A DNA stretch of 64,000 nt from Agroathelia rolfsii (lineage: Eukaryota; Basidiomycota; Agaricomycetes; Amylocorticiales; Amylocorticiaceae): contig JABRWF010000005.1 of assembly GCA_018343915.1 (NCBI GenBank), positions 717,001 to 781,000 on the forward strand, read 5' to 3'. The notes under the pieces were generated by a model. That model saw only the letters and a list, made by a program, of their open reading frames with translations, was not told the DNA's origin and made no database searches. Both the position numbers and the translations under genes were made by a program. Below are positions 36,008 through 48,527 of the stretch, piece by piece (position 1 is the stretch's first letter; the number at the start of each line of letters is the position of its first letter).

Positions 36008-38830
36008 AGGGCAGCGCCGCGGGGGGCGAAGATTGCAAGGGGAGGAACCCTAGGAGGGTGCGGTCGAGCAGTGCTAAAAGCAAAGGTTGGAGTTGAGCGT
36101 TGCGTTCGCGTATTTAATGACCACGACAAAGCCACGATGATTAAAAGATCGGGGAAGGATGAATGTGCCACTTGGCCGCGGCAGGCCCCGAATTCTGGTG
36201 GCCCCTTGCTGTGCTTTTAAGCCCGGCCGTAGCGTGTTGCTAGATCCAGCATGACACAAAATCCACTATTGCGTCTGATGATGCCCAATAAGTTGCCCAA
36301 AGTTGCTTCTATAATGACATGATGTAGATTCAATCCGCCCCTCGGCATTCGCGGTTTCCAATGGCAAGATCATATCAGAAGCAGCTGCTCGGTATCTAAC
36401 ATCCGTCGGGTATAAGACCAGATGAGAGAATCAATGATCACCAAGTGCGGTACTCTTATAGCCCATTCTGCCTTGCTGGCAGGCGTTTGGTCGCGAAATA
36501 CGACCTCTGGCAGAAGAGCAACAACACTTCGGCAAGGCAAAATAGATCGCTAAGCGTGACGAAAAAAAGAAGTGATCGGAGTTGGAATTCCAGCTCCGCT
36601 TACACCGGCAGCGTTTTTCCAAACTCCGTCGTAGTTGAACCATAATCGTTAGAAACAGGCTCTTGTCCTTTGTCTGTTTGCATCACAACGCCTTTGCCAC
36701 GACGACATCAAAGGCTGTGAAAAGTAGCAGCAAGGTAGTCTGAATATCACTCAAGCTCTTTCATCTTATGCCTCATCCCCGCGAGTATTCCTCGGAAGTA
36801 ATAGTCCGACATAAAAAACACGAGGCCACCACGCCCAGTCACGCTGGCCCGTACACCCGAACTCGGATCACAGTATCATGGCATTGCTCGTGCCTACATC
36901 ACTCACTCCATGCTGACGCTTCTTGCCTGGTCAATAGATGCCATCTGTACGGACAGGATACGCGCTGCAAAACGTGCCATGACTCATGGCTTGCTCATGT
37001 CATGACGCATCGGCTTTGCCGCTGAATATTACCCCTTCTGCGTTTTTCATCAAAATGCTTCATCGGCGTGGCCACACCCAACAGGTCTGCGGAATCAAAA
37101 TGGTGACGTGTGCTTGGTGTAACTACTTACGGAGCTCGCAAACCCGTAAGCACGCAAATTGAGAAAGGCATGCTGTCCGCTCTGGAATTTGTCAGGGAAA
37201 ATTCTGCACTACCTTTTTCCTTTCTTTCTTTCTCCACCGTCAGTGGAGTGGCTCGACCCCCCCGTCATATCCTGCATTTATGAATTAAATTGTCTTTCCT
37301 CATTAAAAAAACGGATTTCTGGAACGGCGAAGACTATTATTGCAGTTTTATGAAACCTGTAATATCTTACCTTCAGGGCGCCTTATCGATCAGACTTCTG
37401 GAACGACAAGCGCTTAAGACTCGAGATCACCATATTCGGCAATAGGCTTTTTTCTCTGTCTAATATCTCAGATCTGTGGATACTTCTTTAGTCATTATCT
37501 ACGGTCTCAAATTGCTGCTTCAACTAACGCCCCTAATGTGCTCAACTCTTTGGGGTTTTTTTTTTGTCTAGTATTATATGCAATTGATTGGATGAGCATT
37601 CTGCGATCGGTATACTAGTAAAAAGTGAAATGGACATTCTTCTCCGAAAGTTCTGGTTATCAGCGGGTCATTAAAAATACGTATTTTCCTACTTTCCCTT
37701 CTTTCCTTCTGATGTCTTCTATTTCTCCCCGCTCTGCTTAAGTCCTTGAGCTCCAGGAGAAGAGAACACGCTCTTGGAATGTAAATTATCTGTTCCCCGG
37801 GGAAGTATGAATGATATTCTCACCCCGATGGTATACCACTGAGTGGTACATATGATGATGGTGATGGTGATGAAGATTGCTTATGTCCGTCGGTGCTATG
37901 CCTGATATGGCGATGGGCGCGCGTGACCGTTTCGAATGTGTTCCCGCCAATGCCTACTGACACACTGACACACATCGTTGCTTCTATATTCCGCTTAACT
38001 CTATTCCCACTCGGATGAACGGACCTTAAGAACCGAGCTGGTATAGTGAGACCCAATAGATGTGTCTTGTTTGTAATGCATCGTTCGGTGATTTGGGTCA
38101 TCCATGGGCTCCACAAGGATCACTAAAAACAAATCCACTGTTGTTGTGAACCAAATAACCTGCTTTTGTTTTGCGAGGTCTGTGATTTATCACATTGTTA
38201 CATGCGGTTATCGTGTCATTTTATGTCCGTGTTACCGTGACACGCTAAAGATAACCACGTGATTTGCAGATTTCACAGCTAGATCAACCGTCTCTTGCTC
38301 TCATGTGCAACGAAAGGGGATTGATAAGATGCCGTAAAAAGTTGTTGTGCGTTCCGAGCGGGTGGATTTGTTGCGCTCTACTTCCTTGACCGCACTTTCT
38401 TTGCTAATCAGAGCCACACATCACACTGCCTCCATCCGCATCTGAGTCCCTTGCTACCTTGGGGGGAAGAGCTGTAAAGTGATGATTGTAATCCCGAATC
38501 ACACTTTGTCAGCTATCAACCGCTCATCTACTACCGATCTTTGCATGCCTCTGTGTAAGTACGCATGACAGAGCTTGTTGAAAAATTAATCATGAATCAT
38601 GAATCAAGGAAAGAAAGGAGCGATTATCTTTATCTCTGTATCGCGCCTACTATCGGCGGCCCGGAAAACACCGCTGAATTGTGAAGAAAGAAGAAAGAAA
38701 TGCCTCTTGTGTACGGTGTACTCCTTCACGATAACCAGAGTGAATATATACGTCTATTCATAAAACACTCAGAAAAAGAGCCCGCTGTCAATAATTCGTT
38801 CCGATGCTTGAATTTTTGTTTACCCTGATG

Positions 38831-38833
<3 letters not shown>

Positions 38834-38861
<28 letters not shown>
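38834..38861. repeat. A28 homopolymer
   Basis: This is an uninterrupted run of 28 adenines in non-coding DNA. It could be a retro-insertion poly(A) relic, but no coding sequence or target-site duplication was recognised next to it. Confidence 0.85.
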
Positions 38862-38864
<3 letters not shown>

Positions 38865-41650
38865 GATAATGACGATGATGGTGATGATGATGCGATGTGA
38901 ATTTCCAACCCATCGTACAATACGATCTGGTGAAATATCATCATTGCTATCTCGCCTCTTTATCGGAAACGTGTTTTGCGCATTGGCACACTCAAGGGGG
39001 TGGATGGTGGATGAAAGGTGTGCAATTGTGATCTAGAATTATAGCCGCCGTTTGGTGCACCACCTACACCATTATCATCATTCGAGTTGCTGTCGCCTTA
39101 TGGTGGATAAGAAGAAGAAAGGAAAAAGGGAGGGAGGGAAGTAATAACGCATGACTTCAGCGCTCCAGCGTTCTTTCAATCGCACCAATGGTGCTCCTTG
39201 AGGTGGTGGCTATGAAAAGATGCGTGCATGTGTGGGGCATTCTGTGAAAGGAAGAAGGAACACTCCGTTATTGCGCATATCCATGCTTACACGCACGTAG
39301 GTGCGCATGTTCATCACAAGGCAGGGCAAGGATGAAATAGAGGAACAGAAAGGAAAGACATCACCATCCAGTAGCATCACGATCAGCGTCATCTCTTGAG
39401 CATCACTGCCTTCCTTCCATCTGCCACACCACGCACATCACCCTTCTTCTTCGCCCGTGTTGCCCGCATGTGTCCAGTATAGTTCAATTTCTTGTCCTTG
39501 TCTCGTTCATGGGGCAGACACCACCCCTTACTCCGCTGTTTGATACATATGCGGTGCGCGTCATATAATTCCATCCATTCATTCATTCATGTGTTTGTAA
39601 ATCATAATTTTGTTATATCCACGCACCCATGGACTCCACGAACTTGATATACACATACATCAGCGGAGAAATGTAAGCGTGCAGGCGCAACAAGCTGTAT
39701 GGTAAGAAGTTCATTAGAGTATAACATCTTTGTTCGTTTGTTTGTTTTGCCTTGTGGAGGCCATGTGTACAGGGGAGGGGGGAGGGATTCAAGGTAAATT
39801 GCCTATCTGATGTAGTGATGTCGTATAGGGAAATCAAGGCCCCTTGACGATGTGTTCTTCTTGTCGTCGTTTTCCTTGTTATGAATAAGTTGAAATGCGG
39901 ACATGTGAGCTGTCGCACCCATTTTGCGCCGTTTAGAATAGCAGTGAGAGTGTGCAAATGTTGCAGCTGGTGTGCTTGAGCATACTTGTGTGATGTCGAT
40001 ATCCGCCCAGCCAGTGGTGATCACATGGCTTGCAAAGACCATTAGCGGAATTGCCCACACAACCAGATATAGACGTGTATGTCATTTCCGCGCTGGCATG
40101 AGAAGATGGGTCTTAGGGGGTGGAAAGTGAACGTGACACTACCGAATGGATATCGTTTCTGGTGCTATAAGACAATTTGATTCCTCTTGTTATCATTTGA
40201 GCCCACAGCTTTCCGCGGGTGATTTAAAGCTGTCGTCCATAACCGAGGGAGACAAGTTAGTAAAAACGCACCCATATAGAACACATACAAGATTCGATGT
40301 ATATGATATGCGACCTTGACTCTGAACGCGAAGATAGGAATAGCTAGCTGTCCGCCGGCGTTGCCAAGTCATTTTGTATGCTGATGCCTAGAAGGACAGG
40401 CTTGGGGTTATACACAGCTTTGGTATTAATAGACTTGATAATCGGTTGAATTGCCTACTTTGTGTTTGAGTGTTTGCGTGCTGTATCCCATCCCCGGACT
40501 GTGCCAGTGCGCACAAGCAATAGGCAATGGGGGAGAAGGTTCGGATAAGCGCTGCGGCGATGCTGACTTGGACTCAGATATGAGGGTTCCTTGAGGCTGT
40601 TGTGCAAAAGGAGGGTTGCTAGGAAGATTGACATGCGTTGATCGAATTAAAAGCGTGTCTAGCTTGATTTGTATAGATTCAAGCAGCTGGCAGCATCAAC
40701 TATAGGAATAGTATAATCAAATACAGTTGAGTGGACATGTAGCTGGGGTTTGCGATGTCCTGTGATGGATATGTATGCACTTGTTTGTGATGGCAGAATG
40801 TGTCAGACATGGTAGTAACTTGAAATGATACTGCCAGTATAGCAGTCACTTATTTCCATCTCACACTTATGCAGACCTGCTGGTACAGTACTGTGATTGG
40901 CCAAGAATCAAACGGATTTCCATGATCGGCTCCCTTAGTTACTGCAGAAGAGCGGCTTTGTCCATCAGTCACTCCGTTAGCCACCATCTCCGTCGCTGCT
41001 TTTTTTTTTTCTCTCAGGAAATCTGAGTCCCGCGCGAGCATTCGGCAGCCGACTACGAGCGCTGGTAGAGCTGTACTGCTGCAGCCGCCAGTATGGTCCC
41101 TCATTTTATTCTATTTTCCGAGGCGGCCTGGGCCATTGCAGCCCTTTACGTCAGATATTACGCCTACAGACGCATCCAAATTGTCGCTGGAGGAGATCCC
41201 GCCAATAGGGAGGAGCGCCCAGTGGTTGTTACCTATCACGTGATGTGCCTGTTTCGTTGCCACATTGACAAGCGACTGCCTTCTTCTGCGTCCCGGATTT
41301 GCCAGAGTGGCACCGTGACTGGCATGTCTGATTTTTCCTGCCCGCTGGCTTTTTTGCCGTTGTGTGGTCCTGCTGCTGCTTGTCCGCGAACGTCGACGTC
41401 GACGCCGCCCGCCTTCTGATCCCTCTCTGTCGACGAATCCGTCAAGTGCTGTTGCTCTCCTATAATCAGCTTAAGCAGTAATACCCCCCCCCTCTCGGCC
41501 CTTTTTGCCATAGCCATCTCTTAGTCTTCTTTACGATCCGTCTCATCCCTACGGGGGCCCTCGTCCTTTTTTTGCCGAACCTCCTCGGCCTTTTGCACTC
41601 CAAGCTTCCAAGCCTCTCGCCAATCTCTGTGTTTGCCATCACCAGGCCTT

Positions 41651-41676
41651 CGACGACGACGACGACGACGACGACG
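41651..41676. repeat. (CGA)n microsatellite
   Basis: A trinucleotide run of CGA/ACG lies in the presumed 5' region of the large ORF. It makes long charged or Arg-only readings in all frames on both strands, which are artefacts. Confidence 0.8.
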
Positions 41677-42294
41677 CCAACGACAACGCACGAACGAACA
41701 CACATACACACGATCCCACGTATTCGCAAGGAAAGAATATCTGAATCCTCTACGCCCCCCCTCCTCTTCCTCCTCCCTACTCTCCTCCTGGTCTCCGGCT
41801 GTGCTTGCGAGCAAAGAGGTCATACCATAATACTACCAAATCCGTTTTGAGATAGCACATCGAAGGAACTGCTAATCTGACGTTCCACATCATATAATCC
41901 CTTTTCTGGCATATCTTATTGTCCCACGAGCTGCTCTCATATTCACACGGCGTCCCTTATATTTTGTCAAATCCTGCTGCTTCGGTACATAAGCTTTTCT
42001 CGGTCTCTTTTCGTCCCTTGCATTCATCCTGAATTGATTTCCCATGGTAGTACACGCATCCTTTTGTGGCCCGTCCTGTCTGGGGTACATTGAATATAGC
42101 GCACATCAGCGGGCCTTTTGGGTGAGTACCATTCACACATTTCTCAATAACCAACTCCGGTTCTCAAGGTTGACGACAGTTGTCATTTTACCCATTTTTC
42201 TTTTCTCCGCGTTACGCGAAATAAGCACACGACGTACGAACATGATATCTCCGTCTTATTTCTATTCCGGTGTTTAATAATTTGACATTAGATC

Positions 42295-45200
42295 ATGCCT
42301 TCTTCAACGAAACGGCCGGCTTCATCCCCTACCGTCCCATCTTTTCCTACCTCCACATTTGGCCGGGACGAGGCTGCTGCCGCCTCCCAGCGACCCCTAA
42401 TTCATGACATTTTCCCCAATGATGTCTCTAGCTCTCGTTCGACACGGACACAGCAAGAGCGCCTTTCCTTGTCACGCGCCAAGACCCGTAGTCGAGAGGA
42501 TATGCCCAAAAGGATCTCATCCGTGCCAACAACACCGAGGAAGCCGCCACCAACGTTGGAATCACTAGAAAGAGCGCATGGTGTATCATCGAGCAAGACG
42601 AGCTTGTCAAATCGTGTGACCGATGGTTCGAGGATACCCTCTTCATCAATACCGCGTCCCTCTGCAATGGCAACGACGTCTTCACCATCTCGCACCCATC
42701 GTCATATATCCATATCGTCCCCGGGACAGGTCAGTAATGACCACCCTCGTGCAATATCCACATCCTCCATTCCTATCCCTGCCCTGCCTCCGCGAATTCC
42801 AAGTCGTGGGCCATCTGCATCATCGCGTCCATCCACAAGCACATTTGGCAGCCAGTCTGTCAGCCTTGATCAGAGACGCCGTGCAGCGTCGAGCAGCACG
42901 AGTCCGAATACGGACATCTCCAAAAAATCCTCGTACCCATCCTTGAGAAGGCCCATGCCGCCCCCTCATGGCTCTCCAAATGTATCTTCTCTTCCCGCCT
43001 CTTCTTCCTCCTCCGTGAATGGTGCTGGCGGTGCTTATACGTCTCTCAAATCATCCATCCCTATGTCTGCCTCCCCATCTTCTGCCTCACCCCTATCGTC
43101 CTCATCCGCATCACCATCATCTCCGTATACCCCAATGCGCTTCGCTAATCCCCCCACAAGATCTATGTCTGCTCCAAGACCGTACAGACCCGCACCACTA
43201 TCCCTCTCGGCTTCTACCACCACTCTCCCCTCTTCTTCGCCCTATGGTGGGTATGTCAGCGATTCTGGTATACACTCTGATGATGGTGACGCGAGCGACG
43301 CTGGTATTGGTGGCGGTGGTGGAGGTACACCATTGGCAGTGGACATGAAGCGCCTATGGAGCAAGCCTTCCAAAAGCGGGAGTGGAGGCGGCTCGAGCAG
43401 CATCATATCGAATTCATCGGAGGCGAGTTTGGGCAGTATCAGTCTGTCCTCCGTAGCAGCAGCAGCAACGAAGGGTGCGCAGCTACAGCAAACACGACCT
43501 CGGCGTGTGTCTTCGCCTATCGTGGATAATAGCAGTGGTCATAAGGGTGTTGGCAAACATGGTGCTGGGGGTAGTAACGTGCCATCGCCGCTTGCTAGTG
43601 CGGGGAGTGGAAGTACTGCGAGGAAGAGCTCGATTCCTGTTCGACCAGTTACCGCGGATAACGCCACCAACAGCAGCAATTATAATAGCTCGTCGTTGTT
43701 GTCATTTCCGCGGACGACGCCTGGTCTTGGCAGTGCAACCGTGGCTGCGAATACGATCGGTATCCCATCGGTGAGCCGCAAGCCTAAGCCTGCTGCGTTG
43801 AATCTCCTCGAGCGACAACAGGAGAAGTCACAGACGGTGGCGTACAATGCACATCAGCAACAGCCTGGACTTGCTACTGTTACAAGCACAAGTCGTGCAC
43901 ATGTCACTGCGTCGCCCGTCCCTGTACATGTGCCGCCCCCACCGCCCCCAACATCTTCACCGTCCGCACGGGGGAAAGAAGGCAGCGCCCCGCGTCAGCG
44001 CAATGTTCTCAGACGCAAGTCAAGCCGATCGGCCTCCGCTGCAGCTGCTGGTGTCAAGTCCCCGAGTGCAACGCCTACAGCAGCATCGTTCCAGCCCGTG
44101 ACGCCCTCCAAGAAGACCGGTTCGTCCTCCGCACCCTCGAGCGACTCCGGCCACGGCCACGATGGCAGATCAGCGGAGAAGTCGGCGTTGACGCCCGCGC
44201 GCGCCCTGGCGGAGGCGTATAAGCAGCAAGAGCGGCGGAGGATGGAGTTGGAGACGATGTCCTCCGCGTCTTCGTCGGTCTCTTCGTCGCCTTTGCCTTC
44301 ACCGGGCGGTACGAGGCAGAAGCAGAAGCAGCGGGAGTATCCCTCTTCTTCATCCACGCCTGGGGCGGTAATGGACAATGGTGGGGACTTGTTGTTGTCC
44401 TCATCGCCGCTTTCTGCGAGCGAGGCTTTGTCCCATCAGCCCGCACGCACAAACGACATGGCGGAGGAAGAAGCACGCAATGCGGCACAGGCGGAGGACG
44501 AGGCAGAGGACGAAGAGAGTAAGCAGCGCGAACGTGAGCCAATGCCGTACTACACTGTCTTGGGGAGCTCGACGGGTCACCTCGTCGCCGTCGGCGGACC
44601 GGAGGACGATATGTGGAACTTGAACCTCGACACGATCTGGTCGCCTGATGAGCAGCGCAAGGCAATCAGGGCTGCCGCTACTGCTGCTGCAAATGCTGGG
44701 AATGGTGGTGGGGTCGGGAAGATGCTCACAAGGAAGGTTTCTGCGCGCTGGCGGAGGACGACGACTGGGGGTGAGGTGCTTGCTGAGGAAGGCGGCGGCG
44801 GTGGCAGTCATAATAGCAAGAAGAGCTTCGATAGCAAGGTGGCAGCGATGGCGGCGAGGGGGAAGAAACAGTCTGACCCGACGCCGGATCGGTGGGCTGA
44901 TGATCTTTGGGGGAGACCGAGTATGCAGGCGGCTTTGCATGAGCGCGAGCGCGGCAGACCGTCGACCACGATTTCGTCTGGTGCACGGCCATCGGGGGAG
45001 ATGACTACTGGTGTGCCGAATGTTGGTCGCAAGGTTAAGGAGGAGGAAGAGCGCAAGGGTAAGATTTGGAGGCTGATGAAGCGGCTCAGTACGGGCGGTC
45101 TCAGAGACAAGTATCATGCTTTCGATGAACCACCTCCCGTTCCTGCGCTGCCAAAGCAGTATGACAAGAGTAATGGTAATGGTGGCAGTGGAGATTCTGT

Positions 45201-46527
45201 TGTTACTGCTTCTGCTGCGACTGTCCCGAACCCTTCTGGATCTGCATCGCCCAATGGCCTGTTCTCACGCTTCATGCAGTCTCGACCGCCTTCATCACCC
45301 GCGGCTGGTGCAACGACAGTCCAAATGCCGTCGCCCACATCTGTGGACAAACCAAGCCCGCCGCCCAAGATTCAAACCGCCATGGGCCGGCCGAGCACAG
45401 CTACTCGTTCATCATCCCCTGTATCCTCTGACGTGGCCTCGTCCAAGTTCTTCCAGCCTCCTCGGTCGAACCGTTCCTCTTCGTCATCCTACGGCGACGA
45501 GGTGCTGCCGCCTCCTCTCCCAAAGTCCAACAGTAACGCTCAGTCACCATCCTCTGTGCCGCTCGGGAAGCACATCGTACCACCAAGTGAGCTAAATGCA
45601 ATGCAAACACCGTTATCATCATCGCCACCAGTACAGCACTGGTCTGCCAGCTCACCATCGAGCCAGGGAAGTCGTAGCCCTCGAACGCAGCAGACACGAC
45701 GAACGGCTTCCCAGCCAGCATGGCTCGTACAGCCTTTGTCCGAGGATGCTCCACCCTCTCTACCATTGCCCCCGCGACGACCTGCAACGAAGCGGAGTAG
45801 CAGTTCCTCGCTAACTTTTCAGCAGCAGCAGCGTGAAATCTTGTCCAACACTCCCAATGGTACGGGCAGTACCAATTCAAAACAGAAGTCCCGCAGCTCG
45901 TCCACGCGGGGCCGGCAAGAGATCTCATTCCCATCTTCATCTTCGAGCGAAGGGCATGCGTCGCTTGTGTCGCTTCCGTCTCAACTGACGGTCCCGCCAC
46001 CACGACCGAGGAAAAGCTCCCGCCGAAGTTATGCTCCGCAGTCATTGAGCTCTCCTCCCTCGTCAGAGGCTATTGCTGTGAATGCACAGCAACAGCAGTT
46101 TTTGGACAACGACGACATGAGCAATGATAACATCAGGGATATGACGTGGGCTGAATTTGGTGGTCGGCCAGTTGGCAAGTCTCACAACACCACGCTATCA
46201 ACTTCCACGGTGCGGCAGTTCACGAGAGATCGGTCTGTTTCGCCGCCTATTACATCCCCTTCCCTTGACGGGCACCGAGATGGCCGCGCGCGGACGATGT
46301 CACCGCCGAAGAAGACGATGATGGTCTTCCGCTCGCTGTCACGCGACGACTCGCCGCGGAAGGTGATGAGCGAGAAAGAAAAAGCGGATCGATGGGACGA
46401 CCTGTTGCAAATGAGTGAGCGCGCCGGTGGAACGCTGCATCTCGGTACTGGACAGGAGCTCCTGAGCGATCAGATGAGTATAATTTCTAATAGTCGGTTC
46501 TCTCGCGTTGAGGAAAACTTCCGGTGA
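42295..46527 (+). CDS. Large low-complexity protein, unknown function (1410 aa, intronless)
   Basis: A single uninterrupted exon opens at ATG 42295 (MPSSTKRPASSPTVPSFPTS) and closes at 46527. It is Ser/Pro/Ala-rich and predicted disordered over most of its length, with poly-Ser, poly-Pro and poly-Gly runs and many SP/TP sites suited to proline-directed kinases. Islands that look conserved are RPLIHDIFPNDVSSS near the N-terminus, PYYTVLGSSTGHLVAVGGPE and DDMWNLNLDTIWSPDEQRKA near residue 760, KIWRLMKRLSTGGLRDKYHA near residue 925, and the C-terminal ADRWDDLLQMSERAGGTLHL. The GLRDKY-like motif suggests a binding segment, and PPPVPALPK-type runs suit SH3 or EVH1 partners. No enzyme domain is visible. 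It is probably a scaffold or signalling protein at the cortex or septum, which is inference. Its lack of introns stands out in this intron-rich region. Confidence 0.8.
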   Translation: MPSSTKRPASSPTVPSFPTSTFGRDEAAAASQRPLIHDIFPNDVSSSRSTRTQQERLSLSRAKTRSREDMPKRISSVPTTPRKPPPTLESLERAHGVSSSKTSLSNRVTDGSRIPSSSIPRPSAMATTSSPSRTHRHISISSPGQVSNDHPRAISTSSIPIPALPPRIPSRGPSASSRPSTSTFGSQSVSLDQRRRAASSSTSPNTDISKKSSYPSLRRPMPPPHGSPNVSSLPASSSSSVNGAGGAYTSLKSSIPMSASPSSASPLSSSSASPSSPYTPMRFANPPTRSMSAPRPYRPAPLSLSASTTTLPSSSPYGGYVSDSGIHSDDGDASDAGIGGGGGGTPLAVDMKRLWSKPSKSGSGGGSSSIISNSSEASLGSISLSSVAAAATKGAQLQQTRPRRVSSPIVDNSSGHKGVGKHGAGGSNVPSPLASAGSGSTARKSSIPVRPVTADNATNSSNYNSSSLLSFPRTTPGLGSATVAANTIGIPSVSRKPKPAALNLLERQQEKSQTVAYNAHQQQPGLATVTSTSRAHVTASPVPVHVPPPPPPTSSPSARGKEGSAPRQRNVLRRKSSRSASAAAAGVKSPSATPTAASFQPVTPSKKTGSSSAPSSDSGHGHDGRSAEKSALTPARALAEAYKQQERRRMELETMSSASSSVSSSPLPSPGGTRQKQKQREYPSSSSTPGAVMDNGGDLLLSSSPLSASEALSHQPARTNDMAEEEARNAAQAEDEAEDEESKQREREPMPYYTVLGSSTGHLVAVGGPEDDMWNLNLDTIWSPDEQRKAIRAAATAAANAGNGGGVGKMLTRKVSARWRRTTTGGEVLAEEGGGGGSHNSKKSFDSKVAAMAARGKKQSDPTPDRWADDLWGRPSMQAALHERERGRPSTTISSGARPSGEMTTGVPNVGRKVKEEEERKGKIWRLMKRLSTGGLRDKYHAFDEPPPVPALPKQYDKSNGNGGSGDSVVTASAATVPNPSGSASPNGLFSRFMQSRPPSSPAAGATTVQMPSPTSVDKPSPPPKIQTAMGRPSTATRSSSPVSSDVASSKFFQPPRSNRSSSSSYGDEVLPPPLPKSNSNAQSPSSVPLGKHIVPPSELNAMQTPLSSSPPVQHWSASSPSSQGSRSPRTQQTRRTASQPAWLVQPLSEDAPPSLPLPPRRPATKRSSSSSLTFQQQQREILSNTPNGTGSTNSKQKSRSSSTRGRQEISFPSSSSSEGHASLVSLPSQLTVPPPRPRKSSRRSYAPQSLSSPPSSEAIAVNAQQQQFLDNDDMSNDNIRDMTWAEFGGRPVGKSHNTTLSTSTVRQFTRDRSVSPPITSPSLDGHRDGRARTMSPPKKTMMVFRSLSRDDSPRKVMSEKEKADRWDDLLQMSERAGGTLHLGTGQELLSDQMSIISNSRFSRVEENFR

Positions 46528-48527
46528 TGTGTTATACATGAACAATATCTCTTTATCTCCTTTTTTTCCCCTGTTCTCTCGTTATGATAATGTTTCGACG
46601 CAACGCTCCTTTCTGATAAAACATGATTTCATTCCTTTCTTTTTCTCCCCTCTATATCTTTTCTTTCATTTGTTTTCCTTTGTTTGATAATACTAATTCG
46701 CCTCCCTGTTAATAATTATTGTTCATTCTCACCTGCGCTGGTGATATATTCCCCAAACATTCATTATATATATCTTTTCCCGCATTTGCACCTATACCAT
46801 TTCTTTCTGATATTGTTGACTTTTTTTTTCCTTCCCAATTTTACCCCAATTGTACATGATATCAATTGTTCCATCCACTTGTGTTCATTACATGGCGTGT
46901 ACATTTTAAGACCTTCATAAACGAGGTTTCCTACCTACATTCTATCTAGAATATTTCCGCGATACATTACATGTCAATAGAAATTGAAGTTTGTTCTATT
47001 CTACTGATCTATGGAAAACTGATTATTTCGTACCGATTCAACCGCCGGCTTGCTCATAGGCTGACCATTCTCAGAAGTATACCACTATCAGCGATGGTGG
47101 TTTTCCTTTGAGAAAGTCGTGTCACAGGCGGACTAAAATGCGGCAATTTCTCAGCTAGTTCTATGCTCTATTCTATTACCGCCTGGAAGTGTGCTCGCTA
47201 GTCAATGCACAAATGGTTCGGGTGGAGAGCTTGTTACGGCATAAATGGGATGGGCGTGATGCTATTAAAGTAAGGGTAAAATAGCAGGCACGCTGTTCTA
47301 GGATATAGGAATTACAAACGGAACATAGAAGAGAACCCGCCGGTATTCTCACCATGCAACAACACAAATATCTCACTTCCACACAGATTAAACTAAGGCT
47401 GTATAATTCAACTGGATTACAGACTTTGCCCAACGATGGCATCAAATTATACTTTTAATACCAGCGAACCAAACAAACCCCGTGGTTTGCATTAGAAAAT
47501 CCATTCGCTGGCATGGATGAAGACTTGATCCGACTTAGCGCTTGTCTTGTCAGCACTATCCGACAGAAGTCGAATCCGGTAAGAATACAGCGATATCAAT
47601 TGGTACTACAGATGGTGTGTGCATACCATCTATAGGTACCATCGATCATCAGTATCATAAATAGTCCCCGTAGATCGTGTTCTCTTCCCCGAGTTGCCTT
47701 TTCACATGGATCGGTTTCACATACTATGGACGATGATCCCAGAATTGAATGAATTCTGGTATTTTTTCGGTGACTAGCTCGGGTCCTGTAGTCCACCTCG
47801 ATTTTGGACTTGAATCCATGACCTTATATTAGAACTAGCATCCTTCTGAACGCAGAACTCCCCGAGCTTTATCCTGAATTCGACATTTGCAGTAATTCGA
47901 GTCGCTGTACCGGAAACAACTGTATTCAGCATGTGTCTTGTGACTTACACGACTGATCGATGGGACGTTGAAATACATTGTAAAGTTGGATTGACCAAGC
48001 CTCGTATGGATGCCCATTTTACCACGAAAGCCCTAGTAGCTCAGCCCATTTGCAACTTGTGTATATGCCACGATGCTAACACCATAATCCAAAATCTAGG
48101 ATTGCTGGCAGTGCTATTGGCAGTGCCCCACAATGCTTGAAATATGGATCAGGATAGGATGGACTCAGCCAAGATGTTTTCACATCGCTCACTCTCCGGT
48201 AATAATTATGAATCGCATAAAATGGGATCTCTGCTCCAAGAACTCCATTTTGAGTATCACAGGAGAGGCGGGTTGCTCTTATACATTACATAGGATAGTC
48301 CCTTTCGATCACCAATGCTTGGCTGGGAGGATCAATTTGTTCACGTACATATGTGGGAAATGAAAACACTTGGGATTACAGTCATCTCCAAACATGAATA
48401 ATACTGATCTGGGGACTTCTCATCGAGCGCACGTGCACAATCTATCAAATCCGAGAATCGATCAATACACTCCCTAGACACAGACCCCAGCTGCGAGCAT
48501 CTCAGACTCGCCTCTCACCTTAACAAC
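46528..48527. other. 2 kb intergenic stretch, no gene recognised
   Basis: The left part is pyrimidine-rich 3' UTR-like sequence of the large ORF. The rest has only short open frames (for example 47931-48140 and 48133-48363) without domains. Confidence 0.45.

Larger units (their letters stand above)
36008..42294. other. 6.3 kb gene-poor stretch with simple repeats
   Basis: This is the upstream region shared by the Zn2Cys6 gene (-) and the 1410-codon ORF (+). Only short, featureless open frames occur. Non-coding features seen are an A28 tract at 38834-38861, a (CGA)n tract at about 41651-41676, and pyrimidine-rich leader-like sequence from about 41.4 to 42.29 kb. A gtgagt donor at about 42121 suggests an intron in the 5' UTR of the next gene. 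The region may also hold non-coding transcripts, but the sequence alone does not show this. Confidence 0.5.

Noticed and set aside
37820..38116. 98-codon minus-strand frame in the 6.3 kb spacer
   Set aside because: Its end is a CAT/ATC-type low-complexity run, and no family or splice continuation is seen.
44075..45117. Long minus-strand frames opposite the 1410-codon ORF
   Set aside because: They are mirror frames caused by the GC-rich Ser/Pro/Ala codon use of the plus-strand gene.
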